Source: Alphaproteobacteria bacterium
Lineage (GTDB): Bacteria; Pseudomonadota; Alphaproteobacteria; Rickettsiales; UBA6187
Direction: 5' to 3'
Assembly: GCA_024280585.1 (NCBI GenBank)
Contig: JAJRPW010000120.1
Span: 1-12,678 of the forward strand
Length of the DNA stretch: 12,678 nt
Shown: positions 1 to 8,306 of the stretch, in pieces
Layout: every line of letters begins with the position of its first letter
Numbering within the stretch: position 1 is the stretch's first letter
Notes under the pieces: model-generated
Database searches by the model: none
What the model saw: the letters and a program-made list of their open reading frames with translations, nothing else
Told to the model about the DNA's origin: nothing
Translations under genes and position numbers: made by a program

Positions 1-651
1 AATGGCAAAATCATCCTGATTTTGTCTATCATATATATGACATTTTGCAGCAACATAACCGGCCATATCGCCATGACGATCAAGGTGGTCAGGTGTAATA
101 TTCAACAAAATGGATATATTAAACCTGGTTTTATCTATTAAATCCAGCTGATATGACGACATTTCAATGACATAAATCCCGTTCTTACCAAGTGGCTTTA
201 AGTCGAGAACTGGGGTGCAAATATTACCGCCAACTACTGATTTCAAACCAGAATTCTGCAATATATGCCCGAGTAAAGATGTGGTTGTTGACTTACCATT
301 AGTACCTGTAATTCCTATATATTTTGCATTTTTATCCGACAAATAAAGCAGTTCTATATCACAAATTATCGGACAAGCCGCATTGGCCGCCATAGTTACA
401 ACTGGATGTGGTTTTGGGTGTGTAAAAGGAATTCCCGGGCTTAAAATCAAAGCATCAATATCTTCGAAATTACAATGGCTTGGAGCAATAAGTTGAACCT
501 TATTGAGGTCTTTTTTATTCAACGCGTCCCTCGCCTTCTGACCATCATCCCATGCCAGAACTTCTATTCCATCATCAGCCAAAGCCAAAACTGCCGACAT
601 ACCAGCTTTTCCAAGGCCAAACACAAATATTTTTGAGAAATCCCAACGCAT
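1..651 (-). CDS. murD: UDP-N-acetylmuramoyl-L-alanine--D-glutamate ligase, 3' part missing
   Basis: MurD adds D-glutamate to UDP-MurNAc-L-Ala in the cytoplasm, the second amino acid of the peptidoglycan stem. I translated the first 217 residues by hand; the gene runs off the left edge of the window, and the family is usually about 450 residues. Visible are an N-terminal Rossmann-like start (FVFGLGKAGMSA), the LSPGIP motif that contacts the uridine nucleotide, the Mur ligase ATP loop GITGTNGKST at residues 113-122, the EMSSYQL motif starting at residue 163, and NITPDHLDRHG followed by YVAAK, whose Lys203 fits the position carbamylated in Mur ligases. The ATG at 649-651 sits 5 bases after the mraY stop codon, with no clear Shine-Dalgarno sequence, so it is probably read as part of the same operon. 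The call is secure; only the C-terminal domain is unseen. Confidence 0.96.
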   Translation of the reverse strand, partial: MRWDFSKIFVFGLGKAGMSAVLALADDGIEVLAWDDGQKARDALNKKDLNKVQLIAPSHCNFEDIDALILSPGIPFTHPKPHPVVTMAANAACPIICDIELLYLSDKNAKYIGITGTNGKSTTTSLLGHILQNSGLKSVVGGNICTPVLDLKPLGKNGIYVIEMSSYQLDLIDKTRFNISILLNITPDHLDRHGDMAGYVAAKCHIYDRQNQDDFAI

Positions 652-656
652 AATAA

Positions 657-1748
657 TTATCTAAGTTTCAGTGTAGACAGGCCGATTAGCGCAAAAATCA
701 CCGCTATAATCCAAAAACGAATCACAATCGTTGGCTCCGACCAGCCTTTTTTCTCAAAATGATGGTGTATCGGAGCCATGCCGAAAAACCGTTTTCCACC
801 GCTAAATTTAAAATATCCGACCTGGATTATTACAGAAACGGCCTCCATTACAAACAATCCGCCAATAATCGAAAGTACGATTTCGTGCTTGGTAATAACA
901 CTGATAACGCCCAGTGAGCCGCCGAATGCGAGGCTGCCCGTGTCACCCATAAAAACTTTTGCAGGAGGCGCATTATACCACAAAAATCCGAGACCCGAAC
1001 CGATCAAAGCGCAGCAAAATACGGATATTTCGCCAGTTCCCGGCACTGCATGGATTTGTAAATATTCGGCAAAACTAGCATGCCCGACAAGATAGCTGAT
1101 AAGGCCAAAACAAGCGCCGGCTATCATAATTGGCACGATTGCGAGTCCATCTAAACCATCGGTTAAATTTACCGCATTTGATGCACCAACCATAACAACT
1201 ATGATAAAAGGTATATAAAACCAGCCTAAATCAATCAATAAATCTTTAAAAAATGGGAAAGCGAGATGGCTGGCATATTCATCCGGTGCCACAGAATTAA
1301 TCCAGATTGCCGCTACCAAACCAATTGAAACCTGCACAAGAATCTTTAATTTCCCCGAAACTCCTTTGGTATTTTTCTTCGTTATTTTTAAATAATCGTC
1401 AGCGAATCCAAGCAATCCAAAGCCAAAAGTTACGAATAAAACGATCCAGATATATTGATTTTTTAGATCCGCCCAAAGCAAAGTCGACACCCCCACAGAA
1501 AACAGCATCATCACCCCGCCCATCGTCGGTGTCCCTTTTTTTGTCAATAAGTGGCTTTTTGGCCCGTCTTCACGGATTGGTTGACCGTCACTTTGCTTTG
1601 TTTTCAACCATTTTATTATATGCGGGCCGAAGATAAAACTAATCGCCAATGACGTAAAAATTGCGCCACCACTACGAAATGTAATGTAGCGAAACAGGTT
1701 AAAAAACCCGTAATCATCGGATAAATTCAGTAATAAATTATACAACAT
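657..1748 (-). CDS. mraY: phospho-N-acetylmuramoyl-pentapeptide-transferase
   Basis: MraY is the integral membrane enzyme that transfers phospho-MurNAc-pentapeptide from UDP to undecaprenyl phosphate, giving lipid I. The 363 residues match the usual family length of about 360 and contain roughly ten hydrophobic segments. Family motifs are intact: KKGTPTMGG near 70-78, the catalytic pair Asp117-Asp118 in GFADDYLK, NAVNLTDGLDGLA at 191-203, the Asp269-containing MGDTGS, and the MAPIHHHFE triple-histidine motif at 325-332. The start ATG lies inside the end of murF, with an 11-base overlap, which suggests translational coupling. The ribosome binding site is weak. This is the usual place for mraY, between murF and murD. 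Confidence 0.98.
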   Translation of the reverse strand: MLYNLLLNLSDDYGFFNLFRYITFRSGGAIFTSLAISFIFGPHIIKWLKTKQSDGQPIREDGPKSHLLTKKGTPTMGGVMMLFSVGVSTLLWADLKNQYIWIVLFVTFGFGLLGFADDYLKITKKNTKGVSGKLKILVQVSIGLVAAIWINSVAPDEYASHLAFPFFKDLLIDLGWFYIPFIIVVMVGASNAVNLTDGLDGLAIVPIMIAGACFGLISYLVGHASFAEYLQIHAVPGTGEISVFCCALIGSGLGFLWYNAPPAKVFMGDTGSLAFGGSLGVISVITKHEIVLSIIGGLFVMEAVSVIIQVGYFKFSGGKRFFGMAPIHHHFEKKGWSEPTIVIRFWIIAVIFALIGLSTLKLR

Positions 1749-3138
1749 TTTTTCGTTGCTCTTGCTCTAATAGGTAGTTGACTACATTTTCCATTTTCAT
1801 ACCGCGCGAACCTTTCACAAGAACAACATCGCCATCTTGCAAAAATCCTTTTAAATCAACAGTTAATTCGCTAGAGTTAACAGCGTGCTTACCTTTAATT
1901 TTATCGGGCAGATCTCCATACAAAATAGCCATTAAATCGCCTGCCGTAAACACTAAATCAACGTTATTTTTCAATAAGCTGTGGACTAATTCTTTATGTA
2001 ACGCTTTAGCTTGATTTCCAAGTTCAAACATATCTCCTAAAACTGCGATAAGACGAATATCTTTATCTTTTTTTGCTCCTGACAAACTATCCAAAGCGGC
2101 CATAACCGAAGCTGGGCTTGCATTATAGCAATCATCTATTAAAATATATGATCCGCCAGAGCAAGCTACATTATATCGCTTTCCCCGGCCTTCTTTTGTA
2201 GAAAAACCGGCCAAATCATCCGCGGCTTTATCGATATCCGCTCCGATTGCATCCACGGCAGCCAACACAGCCAATGAATTTATAGCCTGATGTTTGCCAC
2301 AAATTCCGAGTTCATAATCGAACTCTTCACCATTGTAAAACGCCTTTATATGAGCTACGCCGTTTTTTTCTATATATTCTGAAAGCTGAAAATCTGCCGC
2401 CTCGTCTGCACCGAAAGTGATTATTTTTGCATTTTTCTGTGCCAGATTATCTTTAACCCTCTGAAATTGAGGATTGTCACAATTTAATATAGCCGTCCCG
2501 CCGTCTTTTAAGCCGTCAAAAATCTCTGATTTTGCGTCAGCAATTTGCGCCACAGATTCAAAAAACTCCAGATGTACCGCCTCAATATTTGTAATTATAA
2601 CCACATCGGGTTTAGCTATTTTAGACAATAGGGAAATTTCGCCAGCGTGATTCATACCCATTTCCAAAACGCCGAAATCCACATTTTTATCCATCTGGCA
2701 AATTGTTAAAGGTAGGCCAAAATGGTTATTTAAGTTGCCTTTTGTCGAATAAACATCACCTTGTCCCGACAAAACCAGACCCAACATTTCCTTAGTGCTG
2801 GTTTTTCCAACGCTGCCTGTGACCCCGATAATTTTACCATTAATCTGATTTCTCCGATAGTTAGCAAGGCTTTTTAATGCTTTAAATGTATTTTCGACTA
2901 CAACCATTTGATCTTCAATGGGATATCCTTCTTCAACAATAACCCCGCCAGCGCCTTTTTTTATAGCGTCCTTGACGAATTTATGACCGTCGAAATTTTC
3001 ACCTTTTATGGCAATAAATAAGTCACCTTTTTGTATTGTTCGGCTGTCTATTGAGACACCATTTGCCTGCCATTTTCCGCCAGACAGGCCACCAGTCGCT
3101 GCTTTTACTTCGTCGGAACTCCATAAATCATCCGCCAT
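1738..3138 (-). CDS. murF: UDP-N-acetylmuramoyl-tripeptide--D-alanyl-D-alanine ligase
   Basis: MurF joins D-Ala-D-Ala to UDP-MurNAc-tripeptide, completing the cytoplasmic pentapeptide precursor. From the chosen start it is 466 residues, typical of the family. The N-terminal domain has the SIDSRTIQKGDLFIAIKG signature. The ATP loop GVTGSVGKTSTKE lies at about 105-117, followed by GNLNNHFGLPLT and EMGMNHAGEI. Lys203 in QIADAKSEIF fits the carbamylated lysine, and DDCYNASP at about 335-342 and LGDMFELG are C-terminal family motifs. The reading frame is open up to an ATG at 3157-3159, but GGAG six bases upstream of the ATG at 3136-3138 favours the shorter form. That start gives an 11-base overlap with the end of murE, the same length as the overlap between murF and mraY. 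Function is secure; the start is likely rather than proven. Confidence 0.97.
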   Translation of the reverse strand: MADDLWSSDEVKAATGGLSGGKWQANGVSIDSRTIQKGDLFIAIKGENFDGHKFVKDAIKKGAGGVIVEEGYPIEDQMVVVENTFKALKSLANYRRNQINGKIIGVTGSVGKTSTKEMLGLVLSGQGDVYSTKGNLNNHFGLPLTICQMDKNVDFGVLEMGMNHAGEISLLSKIAKPDVVIITNIEAVHLEFFESVAQIADAKSEIFDGLKDGGTAILNCDNPQFQRVKDNLAQKNAKIITFGADEAADFQLSEYIEKNGVAHIKAFYNGEEFDYELGICGKHQAINSLAVLAAVDAIGADIDKAADDLAGFSTKEGRGKRYNVACSGGSYILIDDCYNASPASVMAALDSLSGAKKDKDIRLIAVLGDMFELGNQAKALHKELVHSLLKNNVDLVFTAGDLMAILYGDLPDKIKGKHAVNSSELTVDLKGFLQDGDVVLVKGSRGMKMENVVNYLLEQEQRKNVV

Positions 3139-4645
3139 TTTTTGCTCCATTAATTGCATTTTCGGCCACCTTCACATCATCAAAAGGCAAAACCTCATCA
3201 CCAATTATCTGTATTTTTTCATGACCTTTGCCGGCAATTAGTAATATATCCCCCCACTCCAATTTCTGCACCGCATAGCCAACGGCCTCTTTTCTATCTG
3301 AAATTTCAATGGCATCCGGGCAATTCTTAATAATTTGCTTGCGGATTTGCGCCGGATCCTCGCCTCTTGGATTATCATCCGTTATCACTATATTATCCGC
3401 CAAATCCGCTGCTATCGCGCCCATTTGCGACCTTTTGCCTTTATCACGATCGCCACCACAGCCAAAAACCACCCATAACTTACCGCCAACATAAGGCCTA
3501 AGCACCTGCAAAACCTTTTCCAGAGCATCTGGAGTGTGCGAATAATCTACGAAAATTTTTGCACCAATCTCGCCATTATCAACTCTTTGCATTCGCCCTG
3601 GCACCGAAGAAACCTGCGCCATAGCAGCCACAGCCTCATCAACATTACAACCTGACGCAAGCACAACCCCCAAAGCACACAACAAATTATAGGCCTGAAA
3701 ATCTCCTATCAATCGGGTATTTATCGTATAAAGTTTACCTAAAATCTCGAAAGCAATTTGTTGTCCTTCAGATGTTTTTGTTACGTCAAAAAGTTCGAGG
3801 TAGTTTTTTTTACCTTTAACATATTTCCCATAGGAAATCACCGTACAACCACGATTTTTTGCAATTTTTTCTATCGCCTCATACTCTGGAATGTCGCAAT
3901 TTATAACCGCGACTCCGTTTTCTTGTAAAATCTCTGAAAATAACCGCATTTTTGCATCAAAATACGCCTCCATACTTCCATGATAATCCAGATGATCGCG
4001 TGAAAAATTGGTAAATGCTGCAATTTTAACGTGTACACCATCTAATCTATATTGATCCAAGCCATGACTCGACGCCTCCATCGCCAAATAATCCACCTCT
4101 CTATCTTTCAAGCTGGCTAGTATTTTATGCAATTTCACCGGGTCAGGTGTCGTCAAAAAACCTGTACGGTCATACTCAAATTTGCCGTGGCTATCCGTGA
4201 TGCCGATTGTCCCCATAGAGGCACATTTTTTTCCTAAAATCGCCCAAATTTCCCTACAAAAATGCGCGGTTGAAGTCTTGCCATTAGTGCCAGTAATCGC
4301 TGCTATTACATCAGGTTGCGCCTGATAATATTTTTCTGCAATCAAACTGAAAACCTGCCTGGGATTTTTGACCTTTATATAACAAACATCCGATTTTTTC
4401 GCAATATTTTCATCACACAAAATCGCTGTTGCGCCTGCTTTAACAGCGTTTTCTATGAAGTCTGCGCCGTCACTATTTGTACCTTTTAATGCTGCAAACA
4501 AAAAACCCGGCTCAACCTGCCGCGAATCAAGCGCCAGCCCTTTTATTTCAATATTTGCAAATGCCTCGGAAATTATTATCTCAGGAAAATCACTAAAAAT
4601 CGCCGGCAAAAGCCAATTTTGCACCTTTTGCATTGTCATCATCAT
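3128..4645 (-). CDS. murE: UDP-N-acetylmuramoyl-L-alanyl-D-glutamate--2,6-diaminopimelate ligase
   Basis: MurE adds the third stem amino acid to UDP-MurNAc-L-Ala-D-Glu. The DNPR motif (residues 424-427, in TDDNPRGEDP) is the established marker for meso-diaminopimelate rather than lysine, so the peptidoglycan is inferred to be of the Gram-negative DAP type. Also present are the ALDSRQVEPG N-terminal motif, the ATP loop ITGTNGKTST at 117-126, MEASSHGLDQYR, FTNFSRDHLDYHG, Lys232 as the probable carbamylated lysine, VPGRMQRV, DYSHTPDAL, GCGGDRDKGKR and IAGKGHEK. The length is about 505 residues. The start is unresolved. A GTG at 4655-4657 has an AAGG only one base away, the ATG at 4643-4645 begins three consecutive ATG codons, and another ATG lies at 4631-4633. 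All of these overlap the 3' end of ftsI. Confidence 0.97.
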   Translation of the reverse strand: MMMTMQKVQNWLLPAIFSDFPEIIISEAFANIEIKGLALDSRQVEPGFLFAALKGTNSDGADFIENAVKAGATAILCDENIAKKSDVCYIKVKNPRQVFSLIAEKYYQAQPDVIAAITGTNGKTSTAHFCREIWAILGKKCASMGTIGITDSHGKFEYDRTGFLTTPDPVKLHKILASLKDREVDYLAMEASSHGLDQYRLDGVHVKIAAFTNFSRDHLDYHGSMEAYFDAKMRLFSEILQENGVAVINCDIPEYEAIEKIAKNRGCTVISYGKYVKGKKNYLELFDVTKTSEGQQIAFEILGKLYTINTRLIGDFQAYNLLCALGVVLASGCNVDEAVAAMAQVSSVPGRMQRVDNGEIGAKIFVDYSHTPDALEKVLQVLRPYVGGKLWVVFGCGGDRDKGKRSQMGAIAADLADNIVITDDNPRGEDPAQIRKQIIKNCPDAIEISDRKEAVGYAVQKLEWGDILLIAGKGHEKIQIIGDEVLPFDDVKVAENAINGAKNGG

Positions 4646-6311
4646 ACCAAAATTCACGCCTTATTTCATAGTCGCCACCATCAACTGGCATAACCCCTAA
4701 AATCGGAGATATACGCTCAACTATCTCTCGAATCGCCGGTGCTGCCACCATTCCACCCGTTGCATACCAGCCAGTCGACGCATTGCCAACCGGTTCATCA
4801 AGCATAACTAGTACAACATATCTTGGTTTATTCATAGGAAAAGCTGCAATAAATGATGATATAGTAGCCTTTCTATTATAATCACCGTTTAGCGCCTTAT
4901 CAGCAGAACCTGTTTTACCGCCAACGAAATAACCACTAGCATCGGCTCTCCCGCCTGTGCCGTGTTTAACTGCAAATCGCATTAACTTACGCATATTATC
5001 AGATGTATCTTTATTAATAACTTTAACTCCATCTACTAAATCATTGTTTTTTTTATGAATCAATGTTGCAGGATGAAGAATTCCGCCATTCACCAAAGCT
5101 GCTGTAGATTGAACAATATGCAGCGGTGTAACTGCAATCCCATGCCCGTAAGATATAGTCATTGTGCTTATTTCACTCCATCTTTGCGGATATAATGGAT
5201 GTGCTTTCTCTGGCACTTCAATCGCCAAGCCATCAAGCAGACCAAGCCTTTGCAGGAATTCTTTTTGCGCCTCACCACCCACATCCATAGCAATTTTGGC
5301 AGAACCAATATTGGATGAATACATAAAAATCTCGGGAACTGTAAGTCTTTTCTTCTTTGGGTGAAAGTCTCTTATGAAAAAACTTGCGGCCTTAATAGGC
5401 CTGGATACATCATATTTATCACGCATAGATATCACCCCGGAATCTAGCCCCAAAGCCATATTGAAAGATTTGAAAGTTGAGCCCATCTCATAAACGCCCA
5501 ATGTTGACCTATTAAAACGTTGGTTTTCAGTAACTTCTGCAAATTTATTCGGGTCAAAATCCGGCAGACTCACCATCGAAATAACCTCACCACTATCAAC
5601 ATCCATCACAATCGCGCTGGCGCCAACGGCTTTAAAATCATCAACATATTGCTGCAAAACATCGTGAACAACACCTTGCGCGCGGATATCAACGGAAAGC
5701 TGTAACGGTGCATTATCATTTTCTTCAAGCAAATATTCATCAAATTTTTTCTCAATGCCGGAAATTCCCTTGCCATCAAGATTTACATAACCTATCACAT
5801 GCGACAATAAATTCTTATGCGGGTAAACCCGTTTTTCTTCATTTTGAAAATAAAGTCCAGGAATTCCAAGGCTGTTCACGCCATACTGCTCTTTTGGGGT
5901 TAAGTTACGTTTCACCCAGATAAAACTTTTATCAGACTCAAGACGCGACTTTAAAACATCCTTGTTAATATCTGAAAAAACAGCAGAAAGCTTGCTCACC
6001 GCCTCCTCAACATTCATAACAACTTGCGGATTGGCATATAAAGATGCCGTAGACAAATTAATCGCCAACAAAATACCGTTTCTATCAACTATATTGCCTC
6101 TGCTTTTATACGGAACCGAACCATCGATAGATGCGGAATTAAAATCCCTGCCGCCATCTAACAACGCAACATCGAAAACCCTGAATGACACGATAAAAAA
6201 GCCTATCGCGAAAAACATCATAACCACAAGCAAGCGCGCATGGCTAACCTCCACATCCTGTTTGGAGGCTCCAATTTTTATAAAATTATTATCTTCCGCA
6301 GAAAATTTCAT
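4593..6311 (-). CDS. ftsI: peptidoglycan D,D-transpeptidase FtsI (penicillin-binding protein 3)
   Basis: FtsI is the septal class B penicillin-binding protein that crosslinks new peptidoglycan at the division site together with FtsW. The 572 residues begin with a short cytoplasmic tail, then one membrane segment at about 27-50. Next comes the RGNIVDRNGILLA motif of the pedestal domain at 71-83 and a C-terminal transpeptidase domain. Its active-site motifs are complete: Ser278-Thr-Phe-Lys281 (SxxK), Ser332-Ser-Asn334 (SxN) and Lys466-Thr-Gly468 (KTG, followed by SADK). The ATG overlaps the ftsL stop by one base (TAATG) and has AGGA seven bases upstream. Its 3' end overlaps the start of murE by about 50 bases. 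The place directly after ftsL favours FtsI over the elongation protein PBP2. Confidence 0.96.
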   Translation of the reverse strand: MKFSAEDNNFIKIGASKQDVEVSHARLLVVMMFFAIGFFIVSFRVFDVALLDGGRDFNSASIDGSVPYKSRGNIVDRNGILLAINLSTASLYANPQVVMNVEEAVSKLSAVFSDINKDVLKSRLESDKSFIWVKRNLTPKEQYGVNSLGIPGLYFQNEEKRVYPHKNLLSHVIGYVNLDGKGISGIEKKFDEYLLEENDNAPLQLSVDIRAQGVVHDVLQQYVDDFKAVGASAIVMDVDSGEVISMVSLPDFDPNKFAEVTENQRFNRSTLGVYEMGSTFKSFNMALGLDSGVISMRDKYDVSRPIKAASFFIRDFHPKKKRLTVPEIFMYSSNIGSAKIAMDVGGEAQKEFLQRLGLLDGLAIEVPEKAHPLYPQRWSEISTMTISYGHGIAVTPLHIVQSTAALVNGGILHPATLIHKKNNDLVDGVKVINKDTSDNMRKLMRFAVKHGTGGRADASGYFVGGKTGSADKALNGDYNRKATISSFIAAFPMNKPRYVVLVMLDEPVGNASTGWYATGGMVAAPAIREIVERISPILGVMPVDGGDYEIRREFWYDDDNAKGAKLAFAGDF

Positions 6312-6664
6312 TAGTAATTCCTGGCGCTTGAAAGAATTGGCCGCAAAGTCGGCGTAATATTGATAAAATCATGTTTATTATCAGCAAAATAAAGTAAGCG
6401 CACCTGGTCATAATTTTTAAGCTGGCTAACCTTTAAATATTCCATCTGTAAATATTTTTCCGCTAGTTTTTTAATGCGCGACGGCTCGTTTAAATAAGCC
6501 CATTCGGCCTCAAGCACATGTATTTCCGCACGATCCGACGCTAACTGCCTGTTAATCTCCAATAATTCCTTTTTCAAATTTTGCACCTTATGTTTCACGT
6601 GAAACAGGCCAAAAACGCTAAAACCAATTAATATAACTAATATAATTGAGGATTTTCTTCTCAT
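6311..6664 (-). CDS. ftsL: cell division protein FtsL
   Basis: FtsL is a small bitopic divisome protein that pairs with FtsB and FtsQ and helps activate FtsWI. The call rests on shape and context, because FtsL is poorly conserved. It has 117 residues, a short basic N-terminus (MRRK), one membrane segment at about 6-22, then a predicted periplasmic coiled coil (HKVQNLKKELLEINRQL onward). After that comes the LNEPSRIKKLAEKYL pattern common in alphaproteobacterial FtsL. It lies between rsmH and ftsI, the standard position. The ATG overlaps the rsmH stop by four bases (ATGA) and has a strong GGAGGAGG site seven bases upstream. Codons for Phe-His-Val-Lys-His just after the membrane segment (residues 21-25) form a perfect parS palindrome, listed separately. 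Confidence 0.93.
   Translation of the reverse strand: MRRKSSIILVILIGFSVFGLFHVKHKVQNLKKELLEINRQLASDRAEIHVLEAEWAYLNEPSRIKKLAEKYLQMEYLKVSQLKNYDQVRLLYFADNKHDFINITPTLRPILSSARNY
6591..6606. promoter_or_regulatory. parS: parS site (ParB-binding centromere sequence) inside ftsL
   Basis: The 16 bases TGTTTCACGTGAAACA form a perfect palindrome. They match exactly the chromosomal parS sequence known from Bacillus and Caulobacter, which ParB binds before spreading along DNA. The site is read as coding sequence in ftsL, where it supplies the Phe-His-Val-Lys-His codons after the membrane segment. I saw no second copy in the window. Chromosomal parS sites usually cluster near the replication origin, so this window is inferred to be origin-proximal. 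The match is seen directly; ParB occupancy is inferred from the sequence alone. Confidence 0.85.
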
Positions 6665-7608
6665 GAAGTTGCCTCCTCCAACTTTATAGCAGCGCGCAAT
6701 TTTGCCGATCGCGACCTAATATTAATTTTTATCTCGCCCTCACTAGCAGAAATAGCTCTTTTCGTTAGAGCTTTGAATGTTGGCTTCACCTGGCCATAAT
6801 CAGCTGGAAGCGGCATATGTCTTGATATACCAGCCATTTTTCCAATTCTGTCATTAATAAATGACTTTACTATCGAATCTTCTAATGAATGGAAGGATAC
6901 GATCACTAAACGCCCGCCAGGAAGCAGAATATTTTCAGCCGCATCCAACGCTCTTGTCAATTGGCCAAGCTCATCATTGACCCAGATTCGAAGCGCCTGA
7001 AAAGTCCTGGTTGCCGGATCGATCTTATCTTTAGCCGCACGCACAACCGAACGAACTATATCCGCAAGCTGCTTAGTTGTTGTTATTGCTGATTCTTTTC
7101 GCGCCTGGACTATTGCCCTTGCCACTCGCCGCGATTTGCGCTCGCCACCATACTTATATATAATGTCAGCAAGTTCGTTTTCTTCGGTTTGATTTACCAC
7201 CGTTGCAGCATCCAAACCCTCGCAGCTCATACGCATATCAAGCGGCCCGTCTTTTTGAAATGAAAACCCGCGACCGGCATTATCAATTTGCATAGAAGAC
7301 ACGCCAATATCTAGCACAACCCCATTAACTCCTTCAACTCCAGCATTTTTTAATAATTCATCCATATCGGCAAAATTTCCGACAAGAAGTTCAACCCTGC
7401 CCGGATATTTTTGCTTTAAATCCTCTGCTAATTTTTGTACGTTAGGATCACGATCTATAGCATAAACGCTGCAATCCGCTGCATTCAGCAGCCCTTTTGT
7501 ATAACCACCAGCGCCGAAAGTTCCGTCCACATAAACCTCGCCATCGGCCGGAGACATATATTCCAACATTTCGTTATACATAACTGGGATATGCGCTGCC
7601 TCAGCCAT
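6661..7608 (-). CDS. rsmH: 16S rRNA (cytosine(1402)-N(4))-methyltransferase
   Basis: RsmH (older name MraW) uses S-adenosylmethionine to methylate N4 of C1402 in 16S rRNA at the ribosomal P site. The 315 residues match the usual length. The N-terminal HIPVMYNEMLEYM leads into the SAM-binding motif VDGTFGAGGYTKGLL at 27-41. Then come AIDRDP at 50-55, GNFADM near 77-82, LDIGVSSMQID at 99-109, GFSFQKDGPLDMRM at 114-127, a helical RsmH-specific insert, and VSFHSLEDSIVK in the C-terminal part. The start ATG directly follows the mraZ stop codon with no gap (TAAATG), and a GGAGG lies ten bases upstream inside the end of mraZ. Second gene of the dcw operon, as in most bacteria. Confidence 0.98.
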   Translation of the reverse strand: MAEAAHIPVMYNEMLEYMSPADGEVYVDGTFGAGGYTKGLLNAADCSVYAIDRDPNVQKLAEDLKQKYPGRVELLVGNFADMDELLKNAGVEGVNGVVLDIGVSSMQIDNAGRGFSFQKDGPLDMRMSCEGLDAATVVNQTEENELADIIYKYGGERKSRRVARAIVQARKESAITTTKQLADIVRSVVRAAKDKIDPATRTFQALRIWVNDELGQLTRALDAAENILLPGGRLVIVSFHSLEDSIVKSFINDRIGKMAGISRHMPLPADYGQVKPTFKALTKRAISASEGEIKINIRSRSAKLRAAIKLEEATS

Positions 7609-8073
7609 TTAAGCTTCGCCTCCTTTTTTTGATAAACGTAAATTTGCACGTTGTTTTTTTGCCAATTCACGGGCTTTTTCAGCATATTTATTAAATTCTT
7701 CCGGGTTCCATATTTCAAATGTCGCGCCTTTGCCAACAAAGGCCACCTTATCTTTAACGCCTGCCTCTTCCATCAAACCAACCGGCAGCATCACCCTGCC
7801 CTCACTATCAAACGCCAATTGTATACTTCCACCTAAAATCGTCGCAGCAAATGCATCTCTTTCATCCGAATACGGATCCAAATTATCTATACTCTCACTC
7901 AGCTGCTCGATGCGCTCCATGCTGCAAGCTTCAATACAGCCATTAACAAAGGAGGAATAAGCAATTATCCCCTGGAATTTTTGTTCCGATAAAGTCGCAC
8001 GGAAATTAGCCGGGATAGACACACGCCCCTTCTTATCGACCTTGTTTACATATGTAGACAAGAATAAAGCCAA
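7609..8073 (-). CDS. mraZ: transcriptional regulator MraZ
   Basis: MraZ is a DNA-binding protein that forms ring-shaped oligomers and, in E. coli, represses the dcw promoter in front of its own gene. The 154 residues hold two tandem SpoVT/AbrB-type half-domains, recognised by VDKKGRVSIPANFR at about 12-25 and FDSEGRVMLPVGLME at about 89-103. The C-terminus is lysine- and arginine-rich. It is first in the dcw cluster, the normal position. The start codon is a rare TTG at 8071-8073. It is chosen because AGGAG lies seven bases upstream (8081-8085 on the plus strand) and because MALFLSTYVNKVDKKGR aligns with the usual MraZ N-terminus. A phased array of TGG(G) boxes over its promoter suggests self-regulation. 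Confidence 0.96.
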   Translation of the reverse strand: MALFLSTYVNKVDKKGRVSIPANFRATLSEQKFQGIIAYSSFVNGCIEACSMERIEQLSESIDNLDPYSDERDAFAATILGGSIQLAFDSEGRVMLPVGLMEEAGVKDKVAFVGKGATFEIWNPEEFNKYAEKARELAKKQRANLRLSKKGGEA

Positions 8074-8241
8074 CTAGTAACTCCTGTTTTTAACGGCAAA
8101 GAATAAACTTCGACGTCTCCCTAAAAAAACCTAAGAGGAATATAATTAAGTCCTTCAAATATCTACCTGACATTCAAAGAAACTTATTTCTAACGCAACA
8201 CACCCTGCTATTCCCAAACCAATTAATCTCATGCTACCTGC

Positions 8242-8306
8242 TGGAAATAAATGGTTTAAAATGGGATTTCATGGGTACAAACCCCACTTTATGTGAATTA
8301 ATGGGA
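8242..8306. promoter_or_regulatory. probable MraZ operator: 10-bp-phased TGG(G) boxes
   Basis: On the plus strand TGGA begins at 8242, TGGT at 8252, TGGG at 8262, TGGG at 8272 and TGGG at 8302, all in the same 10-base register, with a degenerate TGTG at 8292. MraZ of E. coli binds TGGGN repeats with 5-base spacers, which is the same 10-base period. The array covers the predicted mraZ promoter and start site, so repression of the dcw operon by its first product is inferred. The boxes read in the opposite direction to mraZ, whereas in E. coli, as I recall it, they read with the gene. One sense-strand AAAGTGGGG also lies at 8282-8290. Confidence 0.7.

Noticed and set aside
5962..6357. 131-codon open frame on the plus strand across the 5' part of ftsI
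   Set aside because: It is antisense to a complete, motif-bearing ftsI and has no recognisable domain; a shadow frame. The other plus-strand frames across the mur genes are the same.
7485..7739. 84-codon minus-strand frame across the mraZ-rsmH junction
   Set aside because: It overlaps the well-supported mraZ and rsmH in another frame and looks like no family.
8155..8232. A 25-codon reading frame (start MRLIGLGIAG) on the minus strand in the mraZ leader
   Set aside because: It has only a weak ribosome binding site and resembles no leader peptide I know; a frame this short is expected by chance.
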